DNA from: Pseudolabrys sp. | GTDB taxonomy: Bacteria; Pseudomonadota; Alphaproteobacteria; Rhizobiales; Xanthobacteraceae | Assembly: GCA_019246455.1 (NCBI GenBank) | Contig: JAFAQJ010000055.1 | Coordinates: 1 to 8,114, forward strand | Length of the DNA: 8,114 nucleotides | Direction: 5' to 3' | In this document: in pieces, positions 1 through 6,952 of the stretch | How the letters are laid out: every line of letters begins with the position of its first letter | How positions within the stretch are numbered: position 1 is the stretch's first letter | The notes under the pieces: generated by a model | The model's input: only the letters and a program-made list of their open reading frames with translations | Told to the model about the DNA's origin: nothing | Databases searched by the model: none | Made by a program: the position numbers and the translations under genes

Positions 1-217
1 GATTGAGCGATTTGCGCATCGCCCAGATGCTGTAGCTCTGCATCGTGAGGCCGAAGCTCACAATCAGTGTCGTGGTTTGCAGCGGCGTGAGGATGTGCAG
101 CCAGATGCCGGAAACGATCAGCCCCATCGCGAAGCCGGCGAGACCAGTGACGACGCCGCCGAAAAAGGCTGCCGAGAGATAGAGGGCGAGCGCGCCGGTA
201 CTGAGGATGGTGTCCAT
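1..217 (-). CDS. TauE/SafE family membrane permease, N-terminal part (cut by the left edge)
   Basis: The minus strand from an ATG at 217 stays open to the window edge, giving 72 codons of a very hydrophobic protein. The opening reads MDTILSTGALALYLSAAFFG, followed by a glycine-rich membrane segment (GGVVTGLAGFAMGLI, about residues 19-33) and a second hydrophobic stretch around residues 45-60. The short glycine-rich repeat inside the first helices is typical of the TauE/SafE (former DUF81) permease family, proposed exporters of sulfite, sulfoacetate or related organic anions across the inner membrane. A GGGA on the minus strand (224-227) lies about 6 nt before the ATG and supports this start. 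The gene is divergent from the SDR gene. Only roughly a quarter of a usual 250-residue protein is visible, so the family call is good but the substrate cannot be told. Confidence 0.72.
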   Translation of the reverse strand, partial: MDTILSTGALALYLSAAFFGGVVTGLAGFAMGLIVSGIWLHILTPLQTTTLIVSFGLTMQSYSIWAMRKSLN

Positions 218-370
218 CAGCGTCCCGTATAGCGGGCCGCCGAGCCTACGGCGATCTTGGCGTTGCGGATGGCAGGTATACCGTCAACAAGCTGCAATTC
301 GCAGATTGACCGGGCTATACAGGCTGCCCAGCGCACCCAACGTTTCCGTCAAAAAATCGGGGGGAAATTC
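218..370. promoter_or_regulatory. Divergent intergenic region, likely holds promoters for both directions
   Basis: This 153-bp gap separates two divergent genes, so promoters for both are expected here. I see a TTGACC (306-311) that could be a plus-strand -35 box, but no good -10 box follows at 16-18 bp. TATACA lies at 316-321. A perfect 8-bp palindrome GGTATACC occupies 275-282, followed by GTCAA, and could be a short operator or chance. No confident promoter can be assigned, and no gene is seen in the gap. Confidence 0.3.
359..365 (+). promoter_or_regulatory. Ribosome binding site deciding the SDR start
   Basis: The purine run GGGGGGA ends 5 nt before the ATG at 371. It favours that ATG over the in-frame upstream ATG at 257, whose extra 38 residues do not resemble an SDR N-terminus. 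Confidence 0.55.
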
Positions 371-1126
371 ATGGCGAACAAGATTGATCTCAATGGCCGA
401 TTTGCGGCCGTCACCGGCGGGGCGCAGGGCATCGGCCGGGCCATCGTCGAGCGTTACCTCGATTCCGGCGCGAGCGTTGCGATCTGGGACCGCGACGTGC
501 CGCTCGCCGAGAAGACCGCCAAGGAACTATCGAACCGCGGCAAGACCATCGTCGTGTCGTGCGACGTCACGAACTACAAAGACGTCGAGCGAGCCCGTGA
601 CGACACCGTCAAGGCGTTCGGCCGCATTGACATTCTCACTAACAACGCCGGCGTCGCTGGACAGAACGTCACGACGTGGGAATACACGGTCGAAGAATGG
701 CGGCGGGTGATGACCATCAATCTCGACGGGCAGTTCCATTGCTGCAAAGCCGTGGCGCCCGGCATGATCGCGCAGAATTACGGACGTATCGTCAACATCG
801 CGTCGGTCGCCGGCAAGGAGGGCAACCCGAACGCGCCTGCTTATTCGGCCTCGAAAGCGGGCGTGATCTCACTGACCAAATCGCTCGCCAAGGAAACCGC
901 CGACAAGAACATCTCGGTCAACTGCATCACGCCGGCCGCGGCCAAGACCGCGATCTTCGACCAGATGACGCAGTCGCACATCAACTACATGCTGTCGAAG
1001 ATTCCGCGTGGGCGCTTCGTCGAGGTCAATGAGATTGCGGCGCTTGCGGCTTTTTGCGCGTCGGAAGACTGCTCGTTCACGACGGGCTCAGCCTTCGACA
1101 TTTCAGGTGGACGGGCGACCTATTGA
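371..1126 (+). CDS. Classical SDR family NAD(P)-dependent oxidoreductase
   Basis: This 251-residue protein is a standard-length classical short-chain dehydrogenase that reversibly oxidises an alcohol or reduces a ketone in the cytoplasm. Visible motifs are the Rossmann glycine motif TGGAQGIG (15-22), an acidic D40 at the end of beta-2 (suggests NAD rather than NADP), D65-V66 for adenine contact, NNAG (91-94), and the catalytic tetrad N117, S145, Y158, K162 (YSASK). The C-terminus GRATY after ISGG is a tail seen in FabG-like sugar and hydroxyacid dehydrogenases. The usual PG after beta-6 is PA here (P188-A189). The start at 371 fits the family N-terminus and the Shine-Dalgarno. The stop overlaps the start of the EamA gene, so the two are probably translationally coupled. 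Substrate is unknown; a sugar-acid or acetoin/diol dehydrogenase would suit the neighbourhood, but that is inference. Confidence 0.9.
   Translation: MANKIDLNGRFAAVTGGAQGIGRAIVERYLDSGASVAIWDRDVPLAEKTAKELSNRGKTIVVSCDVTNYKDVERARDDTVKAFGRIDILTNNAGVAGQNVTTWEYTVEEWRRVMTINLDGQFHCCKAVAPGMIAQNYGRIVNIASVAGKEGNPNAPAYSASKAGVISLTKSLAKETADKNISVNCITPAAAKTAIFDQMTQSHINYMLSKIPRGRFVEVNEIAALAAFCASEDCSFTTGSAFDISGGRATY
1105..1110 (+). promoter_or_regulatory. Candidate ribosome binding site for the EamA transporter
   Basis: AGGTGG lies 12 nt before the proposed TTG start at 1123. The spacing is long, so translation probably also depends on coupling to the SDR gene whose stop codon overlaps this start. Confidence 0.35.
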
Positions 1127-2025
1127 TCGACGCGACTGCGCTTCGACGCCAGAGGCTGACCGGCATCGCGCTGATGTGCGCGGCGGTGGCATCGTTCTCG
1201 TGCCTCGACGCCACCGGAAAATATCTCAACCACCACATGGATACGCTGCAGGTCGTGTGGGCGCGGTATTTCTTCGCGTTTGCGTTGACTCTGGTGTTCT
1301 CCAATCCGGTGACACAGCCGCGCCTGATGAAGACCAATCGACCGCTGTTTCAGGTCGGCCGCTCGGCACTGTTGTTGCTTTCAACCGTCCTCAACCTGTT
1401 CGCGCTGCGTTGGCTGCAGCTCGATGAGGTGCTGGCGATTCTGTTTGCGACACCATTCCTCGTCGCCGTGATTTCAGTCGCGTTGCTCGGCGAGGTGGTC
1501 GGCTGGCGGCGCTGGAGCGCGATCACCGTCGGCTTCTTCGGCGTGCTGCTGGTGACGCGGCCGGGCATCGGTCACACAGACCCGGTGCTGCTGCTGCCGT
1601 GCGGCGGTGTGATCTGCTACGCGCTGTATGTTATTTCGACGCGCGTCCTGTCTCGTACCGATAGCAACGAGACCACACAGTTCTATACAAGCCTGGTCGG
1701 CGCGGTGGCGATGACGGCGGTCGTGCCTTTTGTGTGGACGACGCCGGAGAATTGGCTGATCTCCATCTTGATGGTGCTGATCGGCGCGCTCGGTGGCGGT
1801 GGCCACTACCTGCTGATCCGCGCTCACCGCCTGGCGCCGGCCTCGACGCTGGCGCCGTTCATTTATACGCAGATGGTATGGACTACGGCGTTGGGCTTCT
1901 TTGTCTTCGGTGATGTGCCGCATTATTGGACGATCGTGGGCGGCGCGATCGTGATCGTGTCCGGGCTCTACCTGCTGCACCGTGAAACGGTGCGCAAAGT
2001 CGAGCCTTCGGCGCCGGTTGCCTAA
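1123..2025 (+). CDS. EamA/DMT family transporter (RhaT/YdcZ-like, ten TM segments)
   Basis: The protein is about 300 residues with ten hydrophobic segments arranged as two EamA halves, the usual build of drug/metabolite transporter superfamily exporters in the inner membrane. Recognisable pieces are the first helix with SFSCLDATGKYL, the VVWARYFFAF segment of helix 2, LLGEVVGWRRW between helices 4 and 5, VLLVTRPG at the end of helix 5, and the helix 9-10 loop FVFGDVP followed by WTIVGGAIVIVSGLYL. The reading frame is open from an ATG at 1054, but that lies inside the SDR gene and would add 23 non-hydrophobic residues. TTG at 1123, overlapping the SDR TGA as TTGA, gives the expected length and is preferred; the next ATG (1174) would cut into helix 1. 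The transported compound is unknown; the position suggests a substrate or by-product of the neighbouring enzymes. Confidence 0.85.
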   Translation: MIDATALRRQRLTGIALMCAAVASFSCLDATGKYLNHHMDTLQVVWARYFFAFALTLVFSNPVTQPRLMKTNRPLFQVGRSALLLLSTVLNLFALRWLQLDEVLAILFATPFLVAVISVALLGEVVGWRRWSAITVGFFGVLLVTRPGIGHTDPVLLLPCGGVICYALYVISTRVLSRTDSNETTQFYTSLVGAVAMTAVVPFVWTTPENWLISILMVLIGALGGGGHYLLIRAHRLAPASTLAPFIYTQMVWTTALGFFVFGDVPHYWTIVGGAIVIVSGLYLLHRETVRKVEPSAPVA

Positions 2026-2071
2026 GCAGCGCTCGCGGCGTTAAGTTTCGCACCGATTTCGACGGTGGTTC

Positions 2072-2076
2072 GAGGG
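2072..2076 (+). promoter_or_regulatory. Ribosome binding site for E1 alpha
   Basis: GAGGG ends 5 nt before the ATG at 2082. The 56-bp gap that carries it (2026-2081) is the largest within the plus-strand cluster and could also hold an internal promoter, but I see no clear -35/-10 pair. Confidence 0.5.
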
Positions 2077-2081
2077 TTTTC

Positions 2082-3110
2082 ATGGCGTTACAAAACGAGC
2101 GGCCGAGCGGCAGCGCCGGCCTCAACGACGATATTGGGGAAAAGAAGCGCCTTGAACTCTACCGCACGCAGGTCGTGATCCGCGAAGCCGAGCAACGCGC
2201 CTTCGACCTGTTCCTGCAGAATCTGGTGAAGGGGACGAGCCATCTCTCGCTCGGCCAGGAGGCGGTCGCCGCCGGTTTTGCTTGCGCGATGCAGAAAGGC
2301 GACTTGTCGTTTTGCACCTACCGCGGTCACGCCCATACGTTGGCGCGCGGCGTCAGTGTCGAGAAAGTGCTCGGCGAACTCATGCAGCGCGACAATGGCC
2401 TGATGCGCGGCAAGGGCGGCTCGATGCATCTGACGTCGGAAGAGCACGGTGTGATGGGGTCGTATGCGATTATCGGCGCCCATCTGCCGATCGCCTGCGG
2501 CGCCGCCTGGAGAGCGCAGTATAAGGGCGACAAGGACGTTTCAGTCTGCTTCTTCGGCGACGGCACGACCAACATCGGTGCATTCCACGAGGCGCTCAAT
2601 TTTGCCGCTGTGTGGAAGCTGCCGGTTGTCTTCGTGTGCGAGAACAACCTGTACATGGAATACACGCCGATCGGTGATGTGACGGCCGTGAAGTCGCCCG
2701 CTGGCGACCGCGCCGCCGCCTACGGCCTCGAGAAGATCGTGATCGATGGTAATGACGCGGATGTCGTCTATCGAGCCGCTCGGGCCGCGTTCGAAAAAGC
2801 GCGCGCCGGCAACGGGCCGTCGCTGATCGAATGCCTGACCTATCGCCATAGCGGCCATTCACGCGCCGACCCGGCGAAATATCGCCCGGAAGGCGAGCTT
2901 GAAAAATGGAAGCTGCGCGATCCGATCAAGATCTACAAGGACCGCCTCAAGCAGTTCGGCGTCAGACCGAAGGCGATCGACGACATTGATGCGTCAGTGC
3001 GCCAGGAAGTCGATGACGCCACCGAAGCCTGCAAGAGGGCGCCGATGCCGCCGCTCGATATCCTGACCACCGACGTCTATGCCGACGGTGGCTGGGCTTG
3101 GAGAAATTAG
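2082..3110 (+). CDS. Thiamine-diphosphate 2-oxoacid/acetoin dehydrogenase E1 component, alpha subunit
   Basis: This 342-residue protein is the cofactor-binding half of the E1 heterotetramer, which decarboxylates a 2-oxoacid (or cleaves acetoin) and passes the acyl group to the lipoyl arm of E2. The thiamine-diphosphate/magnesium motif runs from GDG (159-161) to NN (188-189), with the usual spacing of about 30 residues. Other family landmarks are HLSLGQEA (54-61), YRGHAH (80-85), KGGSMH (111-116) and the conserved loop YRHSGHSRAD (254-263), equivalent to the phosphorylation loop of mitochondrial E1. Length matches bacterial PdhA/AcoA/BkdA1-type proteins of the heterotetrameric E1 class. E1 beta starts 1 bp after its stop codon. 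The family is certain. The substrate is not: pyruvate, branched-chain 2-oxoacids and acetoin enzymes share these motifs. Confidence 0.94.
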   Translation: MALQNERPSGSAGLNDDIGEKKRLELYRTQVVIREAEQRAFDLFLQNLVKGTSHLSLGQEAVAAGFACAMQKGDLSFCTYRGHAHTLARGVSVEKVLGELMQRDNGLMRGKGGSMHLTSEEHGVMGSYAIIGAHLPIACGAAWRAQYKGDKDVSVCFFGDGTTNIGAFHEALNFAAVWKLPVVFVCENNLYMEYTPIGDVTAVKSPAGDRAAAYGLEKIVIDGNDADVVYRAARAAFEKARAGNGPSLIECLTYRHSGHSRADPAKYRPEGELEKWKLRDPIKIYKDRLKQFGVRPKAIDDIDASVRQEVDDATEACKRAPMPPLDILTTDVYADGGWAWRN

Positions 3111-3111
3111 C

Positions 3112-4092
3112 ATGGCCGAGATGACCTATCGCGACGCGGTCGCGCGCGGCATCGCGCAGGAGATGACGCGCGACCCGGACGTCGTATTTCTCGGTGAGGA
3201 CGTCGCCAAAGCTGGTGGTGTGTTCAAGGCCACTGTCGGGCTATTCGAGCAGTTCGGGCCGCTGCGCGTGCGCGACACACCGATCTCCGAGCAGGCGATC
3301 CTCGGCGCGGCTATGGGCGCAGCGATGACGGGTTTGAAGCCTATCGCCGAGATCATGTTTTCGGATTTCTTCGCGGTGTGCTTTGACTACATCGCCAACG
3401 AATTCCCGAAGAGCCGCTACATGTCGAATGGCCAGACTAAATGTCCGCTGGTCGTACGCACTGGCAACGGCGCGGGCTCGCGCTTCGGCGCACAACACAG
3501 CCAGAGCGTCGAGAACTGGTGTATGATGATCCCCGGCCTCAAGGTCGTCGCGCCATCGACGCCGCGCGATGTAATCGGCCTGATGGCGGCGGCGGTGCGC
3601 GATCCTGATCCGGTGATCTTCTTCGAGCACAAGTCACTCTACCCGATGAAGGGCGAGGTTCCTGACGGCGAAATTGTCGACACGCTCGGCAGCGCCAAGA
3701 TCGTACGGCCCGGCAAGGATGCAACGATCTGCGCGCTCGCCCTAATGGTGCCCCGCGCGCTCGCGGCTGCCGAGACGCTGAAATCGGAACATGGCATCGA
3801 TTGCGAGGTTGTCGATGTGCGCTCGCTGGTGCCGCTCGATACGCAGACCATTCTTGGCTCGGTCGCACGGACCCACAGGCTGTTTACGGTTGAAGAAAAT
3901 CCGCGGCTGTGCGGCTGGGGTGCCGAGATTGTGTCGATCGTGGCCGATGAGGCATTCTATGAACTCGATGGCCCGCCGGTACGCATCACGACGCCGCATA
4001 TTCCGCTGCCGGCCGCCGACATCCTCGAGGATATTGTCCTGCCGACACCGCAGCGCATCGCCGAGACGGTCAAACGGTCGCTGGGAAGCTAG
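3112..4092 (+). CDS. 2-oxoacid/acetoin dehydrogenase E1 component, beta subunit
   Basis: This 326-residue transketolase-like subunit completes the E1 enzyme. It has FLGEDV near the start (E29), RDTPISEQA with the invariant glutamate E60 that activates the thiamine ring, GAQHSQS with H129, the stretch GLKVVAPSTPRD (142-153), and DVRSLVPLD (235-243) opening the C-terminal transketolase domain. The start at 3112 has GGAG at 3100-3103, 8 nt upstream, and gives the typical N-terminus MAEMTYRDAV. An in-frame ATG at 3079 lies within the E1 alpha gene and is less likely. The 1-bp gap from E1 alpha implies coupled translation and equal amounts, as expected for an alpha2beta2 enzyme. No truncation or missing motif is seen. 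Confidence 0.94.
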   Translation: MAEMTYRDAVARGIAQEMTRDPDVVFLGEDVAKAGGVFKATVGLFEQFGPLRVRDTPISEQAILGAAMGAAMTGLKPIAEIMFSDFFAVCFDYIANEFPKSRYMSNGQTKCPLVVRTGNGAGSRFGAQHSQSVENWCMMIPGLKVVAPSTPRDVIGLMAAAVRDPDPVIFFEHKSLYPMKGEVPDGEIVDTLGSAKIVRPGKDATICALALMVPRALAAAETLKSEHGIDCEVVDVRSLVPLDTQTILGSVARTHRLFTVEENPRLCGWGAEIVSIVADEAFYELDGPPVRITTPHIPLPAADILEDIVLPTPQRIAETVKRSLGS

Positions 4093-4100
4093 TTTTGTCC

Positions 4101-4105
4101 AGGAG
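4101..4105 (+). promoter_or_regulatory. Ribosome binding site for the aldehyde dehydrogenase
   Basis: A strong AGGAG lies 8 nt before the ATG at 4114. It is the best Shine-Dalgarno in the window and fits independent, efficient initiation. Confidence 0.6.
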
Positions 4106-4113
4106 TAAGCGTC

Positions 4114-5571
4114 ATGGCCAATTACGACAACCTGCTCGCCAATGTGCCGACCGACCTGTGGATCGGTGGAAAGTGGAAAAAGGCCTCGGACGGCGCGCGG
4201 TTTGATGTGATCGATCCGGCGACCGAACAGAAGATCGCCTCGGTGGCCTCGGCCTCGACCGACGACGCCAAAGCGGCGCTCGATGCCGCGCAGGCCGCGT
4301 TCGGTCCGTGGGCCGCGAAGAAGCCGCGCGAGCGCGGCGAAATCCTGCGCAAGGCCTATGACCTAATCATGCGCGACGCTGAGCGTCTGGCGAAGCTCAT
4401 CACCATCGAGAACGGCAAGGCGCTGTCCGACTCGCGCGGCGAGGTGGCCTACGCCGCCGAATTCTTCCGCTGGTACGCCGAGGAAGGCGTGCGCAATCTC
4501 GGGCAAAACGGCATGGCGCCGTCGTCCGGCGCGCGCATTTTCGTGCATCACAAACCGGCCGGCCTCGCCGTGCTGGTGACGCCTTGGAATTTCCCCGCGG
4601 CGATGGCGACGCGAAAGATCGGGCCGGCGCTCGCCGCCGGCTGTCCTGTCGTGCTCAAGCCGGCGTCGGAAACGCCGCTCACGATGCTCGCGCTGATGCC
4701 GATCCTCGAAGAGGCTGGCGTTCCGGCCGGCGTCGTCAACGTGTTGCCGTCGCGCCGCTCCGGCCCGGTGGTCGATGCGATGCTGCACGATCCCCGGGTT
4801 CGTGTGGTCTCATTCACCGGCTCGACCGAGGTTGGCCGCAAGCTTTTGCACAGCGCCGCCGACAATGTGCTCAAGACGGCGATGGAACTAGGGGGCAACG
4901 CGCCGTTCATCGTGTTCGAAGATGCCGATATCGACGCCGCGATCGACGGCGCGATGGTCGCCAAGATGCGCAACATGGGCGAGGCTTGTACGGCGGCGAA
5001 CCGGTTCTATGTGCACGAGAGGGTATCAGACGAATTCTCGAAAAAGCTCACCGCCAAGATGGGCTCGCTGAAAATGGGCAACGGCCTCGACGACGGCGTG
5101 GCGCTCGGTCCGTTGGTCAACAAGGAAGGCCTCGACAAGGTGGTCGAGTTGGTCGACGACGCAGTCGGCAAGGGCGCGAAAATCCTGGTGGGCGGCAAGA
5201 AGCCGGAGGGTACCGGTTACTTCTACCCGGCGACCGTGCTCTCCAACGTGCCGAACAGCGCCAAGATGCTGAATGAGGAAATCTTCGGACCGGTCGCTTC
5301 GCTGCAGACCTTTAAGGAAGAATCCGAAGTCATCACGCGAGCCAATGACACCGAGTATGGTCTCGTGGCGTACCTCTACACGAAAGATCTGGCGCGCGGT
5401 ATGCGCGTCTCCGAGAGGCTGGACTTCGGCATGATAGGCTTGAACCGCGGCCTCGTATCCGATCCCGCCGCGCCGTTTGGTGGCATGAAGCAGTCCGGCA
5501 TCGGCCGCGAAGGCGCGCACGAGGGCCTGCAGGAATTTCTCGAGACGCAATACATTTCGACGACGTGGTGA
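4114..5571 (+). CDS. NAD(P)-dependent aldehyde dehydrogenase, succinate-semialdehyde dehydrogenase type
   Basis: This 485-residue cytoplasmic enzyme oxidises an aldehyde to its acid with NAD(P). Landmarks are TPWNFP with the oxyanion N159, LKPASETP with cofactor-binding K182, FTGST (234-238), the general base E258 in MELGGNAPF, the nucleophile C292 in GEACTAANRF, EEIFGP (388-393), and the C-terminal PFGGMKQSGIGREG (454-467). The length, the CTAANR form of the active-site block and the C-terminal SGIGREG region resemble the GabD/succinate-semialdehyde dehydrogenase branch. The gene lies between E1 beta and E2 of a dehydrogenase complex, which is unusual and suggests that it acts in the same pathway. 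If the complex cleaves acetoin, acetaldehyde would be a by-product and this enzyme could remove it; that is inference. The aldehyde dehydrogenase call is certain and the substrate tentative. Confidence 0.9.
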   Translation: MANYDNLLANVPTDLWIGGKWKKASDGARFDVIDPATEQKIASVASASTDDAKAALDAAQAAFGPWAAKKPRERGEILRKAYDLIMRDAERLAKLITIENGKALSDSRGEVAYAAEFFRWYAEEGVRNLGQNGMAPSSGARIFVHHKPAGLAVLVTPWNFPAAMATRKIGPALAAGCPVVLKPASETPLTMLALMPILEEAGVPAGVVNVLPSRRSGPVVDAMLHDPRVRVVSFTGSTEVGRKLLHSAADNVLKTAMELGGNAPFIVFEDADIDAAIDGAMVAKMRNMGEACTAANRFYVHERVSDEFSKKLTAKMGSLKMGNGLDDGVALGPLVNKEGLDKVVELVDDAVGKGAKILVGGKKPEGTGYFYPATVLSNVPNSAKMLNEEIFGPVASLQTFKEESEVITRANDTEYGLVAYLYTKDLARGMRVSERLDFGMIGLNRGLVSDPAAPFGGMKQSGIGREGAHEGLQEFLETQYISTTW

Positions 5572-5572
5572 G
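5567..5572 (+). promoter_or_regulatory. Ribosome binding site deciding the GTG start of E2
   Basis: GGTGAG overlaps the aldehyde dehydrogenase stop codon and lies 7 nt before the GTG at 5580. The codon just before that GTG is an in-frame TAA (5577-5579), so translation cannot begin further upstream. The only other start is an ATG at 5592, which would remove the first beta strand of the lipoyl domain. Confidence 0.5.
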
Positions 5573-5579
5573 CATTTAA

Positions 5580-6950
5580 GTGGACGTCCTGATGCCGCAG
5601 CTCGGCGAAACCGTCGCCGAGGGCAAGATCACCAAATGGTTCAAATCGGCCGGCGACGCCGTTAAGCCGGGCGACAATCTGTTCGAAATCGAGACCGACA
5701 AGACTTCGATGGAGGTGCCGGCGACGTCGGCCGGCACCCTGACGACGATCAATTTCGACGTCGGCGAGGTGGCGAAAGTCGGCGCCGTGGTCGCGGTGAT
5801 TTCAGGGAGCGGAGAGGCGGCCTCACCAGCGCTGAAGCCTGCTGCGCCTGCAGCTCGTGCTTCAAAGCCAGCGCAACAAACTCCGTCGGTTCCCGCGCAA
5901 GCGGGAACCCAGGCGCTGCAAGTTCAGAAAGAACTGGGTCCCCGCGTTCGCGGGGACGAACGGCAGCAGGCGTCGTCGTTCGCCTATCCCATCATGTCGC
6001 CGTGGCGCGAAGTCCGCACGCCAGACAAGAATTTCGGTCCGGCTAAAATCGGTGGTGCGCAGATTACACCGCTCGCGCGCCGTCTTGCCAGCGAGCACGG
6101 CATCGACCTCTCTAAAGTCTCCGGCTCCGGCCCGCACGGCCGCATCGTCGCGGGCGATGTCGAGAAGGTCGCGCCGTCCTCCGCCCGCTTAGGTATCAGG
6201 ACAGGTGCCAGCGCCGCCCAGGTCAAGGCGCTCTACGCCGGCATTGCGTATGAGGAACTTTCGCTCGACTCCATGCGGCGCACCATCGCCGCAAGGCTGA
6301 CCGAGGCAGTACAAACCATTCCGCATTTCTATCTGACGATGGATTGCACGGTCGGCCGCCTCATCGCCATGCGCGAAGAGGCCAATCGCTCGGCGCCGCA
6401 AGACAAAGAGGGCAATCCTGCATTCAAGCTCTCCCTCAATGATTTCGTCATCAGGTGTTGGGCGGTGGCGCTGCAGCGGGTGCCGGCGGCGAACGCCGTG
6501 TGGGCTGAGGACCGTATCTTGCGCTTCATGAATTCCGATATCGGAGTTGCGATCGCGCTCGACGGTGGGTTGATCACGCCGGTGATCCGCAACGCCGAGA
6601 CTAAATCGCTCACCGCAATTTCATCCGAGATGCGCGATCTCGCCTCCCGTGCGCGCGACAAGAAGCTGCGTCCCGAGGAATACCAGGGCGGTTCGAGTGC
6701 GATCTCCAATCTCGGCATGCATGGTGTGCGTGAATTCTCTGCCATCATCAGTCCGCCGCATGCCACGATCCTCGCGGTCGGCGCCAGCCGTCGTGCGCCG
6801 GTCGAGACCGACGACGGCAGCATCAAATTCGTTGATCAGGTGACGGTGACGGTGTCATGCGATCATCGCGTGGTGGACGGCGCGCTCGGTGCCGAACTTT
6901 TGTCGGTATTCAAAGGCTTCATCGAGAACCCGATCACCGCTCTGGTATAG
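5580..6950 (+). CDS. Dihydrolipoamide acyltransferase, E2 component of the 2-oxoacid/acetoin dehydrogenase complex
   Basis: This 456-residue E2 forms the core of the complex and transfers the acyl group from E1 to CoA. Domain order is a lipoyl domain (1-76) with lipoyl-lysine K41 in ETDKTSMEV; a long Ala/Pro-rich linker (about 77-158); a peripheral subunit-binding domain (about 160-196, [16 protein letters not shown] then GSGPHGRI); and the catalytic acyltransferase domain (about 225-456) with [11 protein letters not shown] and the active-site block DHRVVDG holding H429 and D433. The start is GTG at 5580, directly after an in-frame TAA, and gives the standard N-terminus [14 protein letters not shown]. 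The linker is enlarged by a palindromic repeat translated in frame (residues about 102-127); all domains around it are intact. The substrate class stays undecided. No E3 gene follows. Confidence 0.94.
   Translation: MDVLMPQLGETVAEGKITKWFKSAGDAVKPGDNLFEIETDKTSMEVPATSAGTLTTINFDVGEVAKVGAVVAVISGSGEAASPALKPAAPAARASKPAQQTPSVPAQAGTQALQVQKELGPRVRGDERQQASSFAYPIMSPWREVRTPDKNFGPAKIGGAQITPLARRLASEHGIDLSKVSGSGPHGRIVAGDVEKVAPSSARLGIRTGASAAQVKALYAGIAYEELSLDSMRRTIAARLTEAVQTIPHFYLTMDCTVGRLIAMREEANRSAPQDKEGNPAFKLSLNDFVIRCWAVALQRVPAANAVWAEDRILRFMNSDIGVAIALDGGLITPVIRNAETKSLTAISSEMRDLASRARDKKLRPEEYQGGSSAISNLGMHGVREFSAIISPPHATILAVGASRRAPVETDDGSIKFVDQVTVTVSCDHRVVDGALGAELLSVFKGFIENPITALV
5884..5958. repeat. Double-hairpin palindromic repeat element inside the E2 coding sequence
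   Basis: Two near-perfect hairpins stand side by side. The left is 5888-5896 paired with 5901-5909 (9-bp stem GGTTCCCGC, loop GCAA). The right is 5938-5946 paired with 5949-5957 (stem GTCCCCGCG). Between them CCCAG (5908-5912) can pair with CTGGG (5934-5938), and AGTTC/GAACT (5921-5925/5931-5935) forms a small inner stem. The ends are CGTC and GACG, so the whole unit is an inverted-repeat structure. This layout matches the short dispersed palindromic elements common between genes in Hyphomicrobiales; in another plus-strand frame it gives the telltale peptides FPRKRE and WVPAFAGT. It spans about 75 bp, or 25 codons, and keeps the E2 frame open. The exact edges and the family name cannot be fixed from one copy. 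Confidence 0.75.
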
Positions 6951-6952
6951 CC

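Noticed and set aside
257..370. Longer SDR start at the ATG at 257
   Set aside because: The extra 38 residues show no SDR character, whereas the ATG at 371 has a purine-rich ribosome binding site and gives the standard family N-terminus.
1054..1122. EamA start at the ATG at 1054
   Set aside because: It lies deep inside the SDR coding region and adds non-hydrophobic residues before helix 1; the overlapping TTG at 1123 fits the family length better.
5938..5957. GC-rich hairpin as a factor-independent terminator
   Set aside because: No T-tract follows on either strand and the hairpin lies inside an intact coding sequence.
5884..5958. CRISPR-like repeat pair
   Set aside because: The two hairpins differ in sequence, there are only two, and no regular spacers exist.
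5820..6060. Frameshift or broken E2 gene
   Set aside because: The linker looks odd, but the lipoyl, subunit-binding and catalytic domains are all in the same frame with key residues present.
5857..6192. Separate small gene with arginine-rich peptides over the E2 linker
   Set aside because: It is an out-of-frame reading of E2; its FPRKRE and WVPAFAGT peptides are the usual by-product of the palindromic repeat and not a protein.
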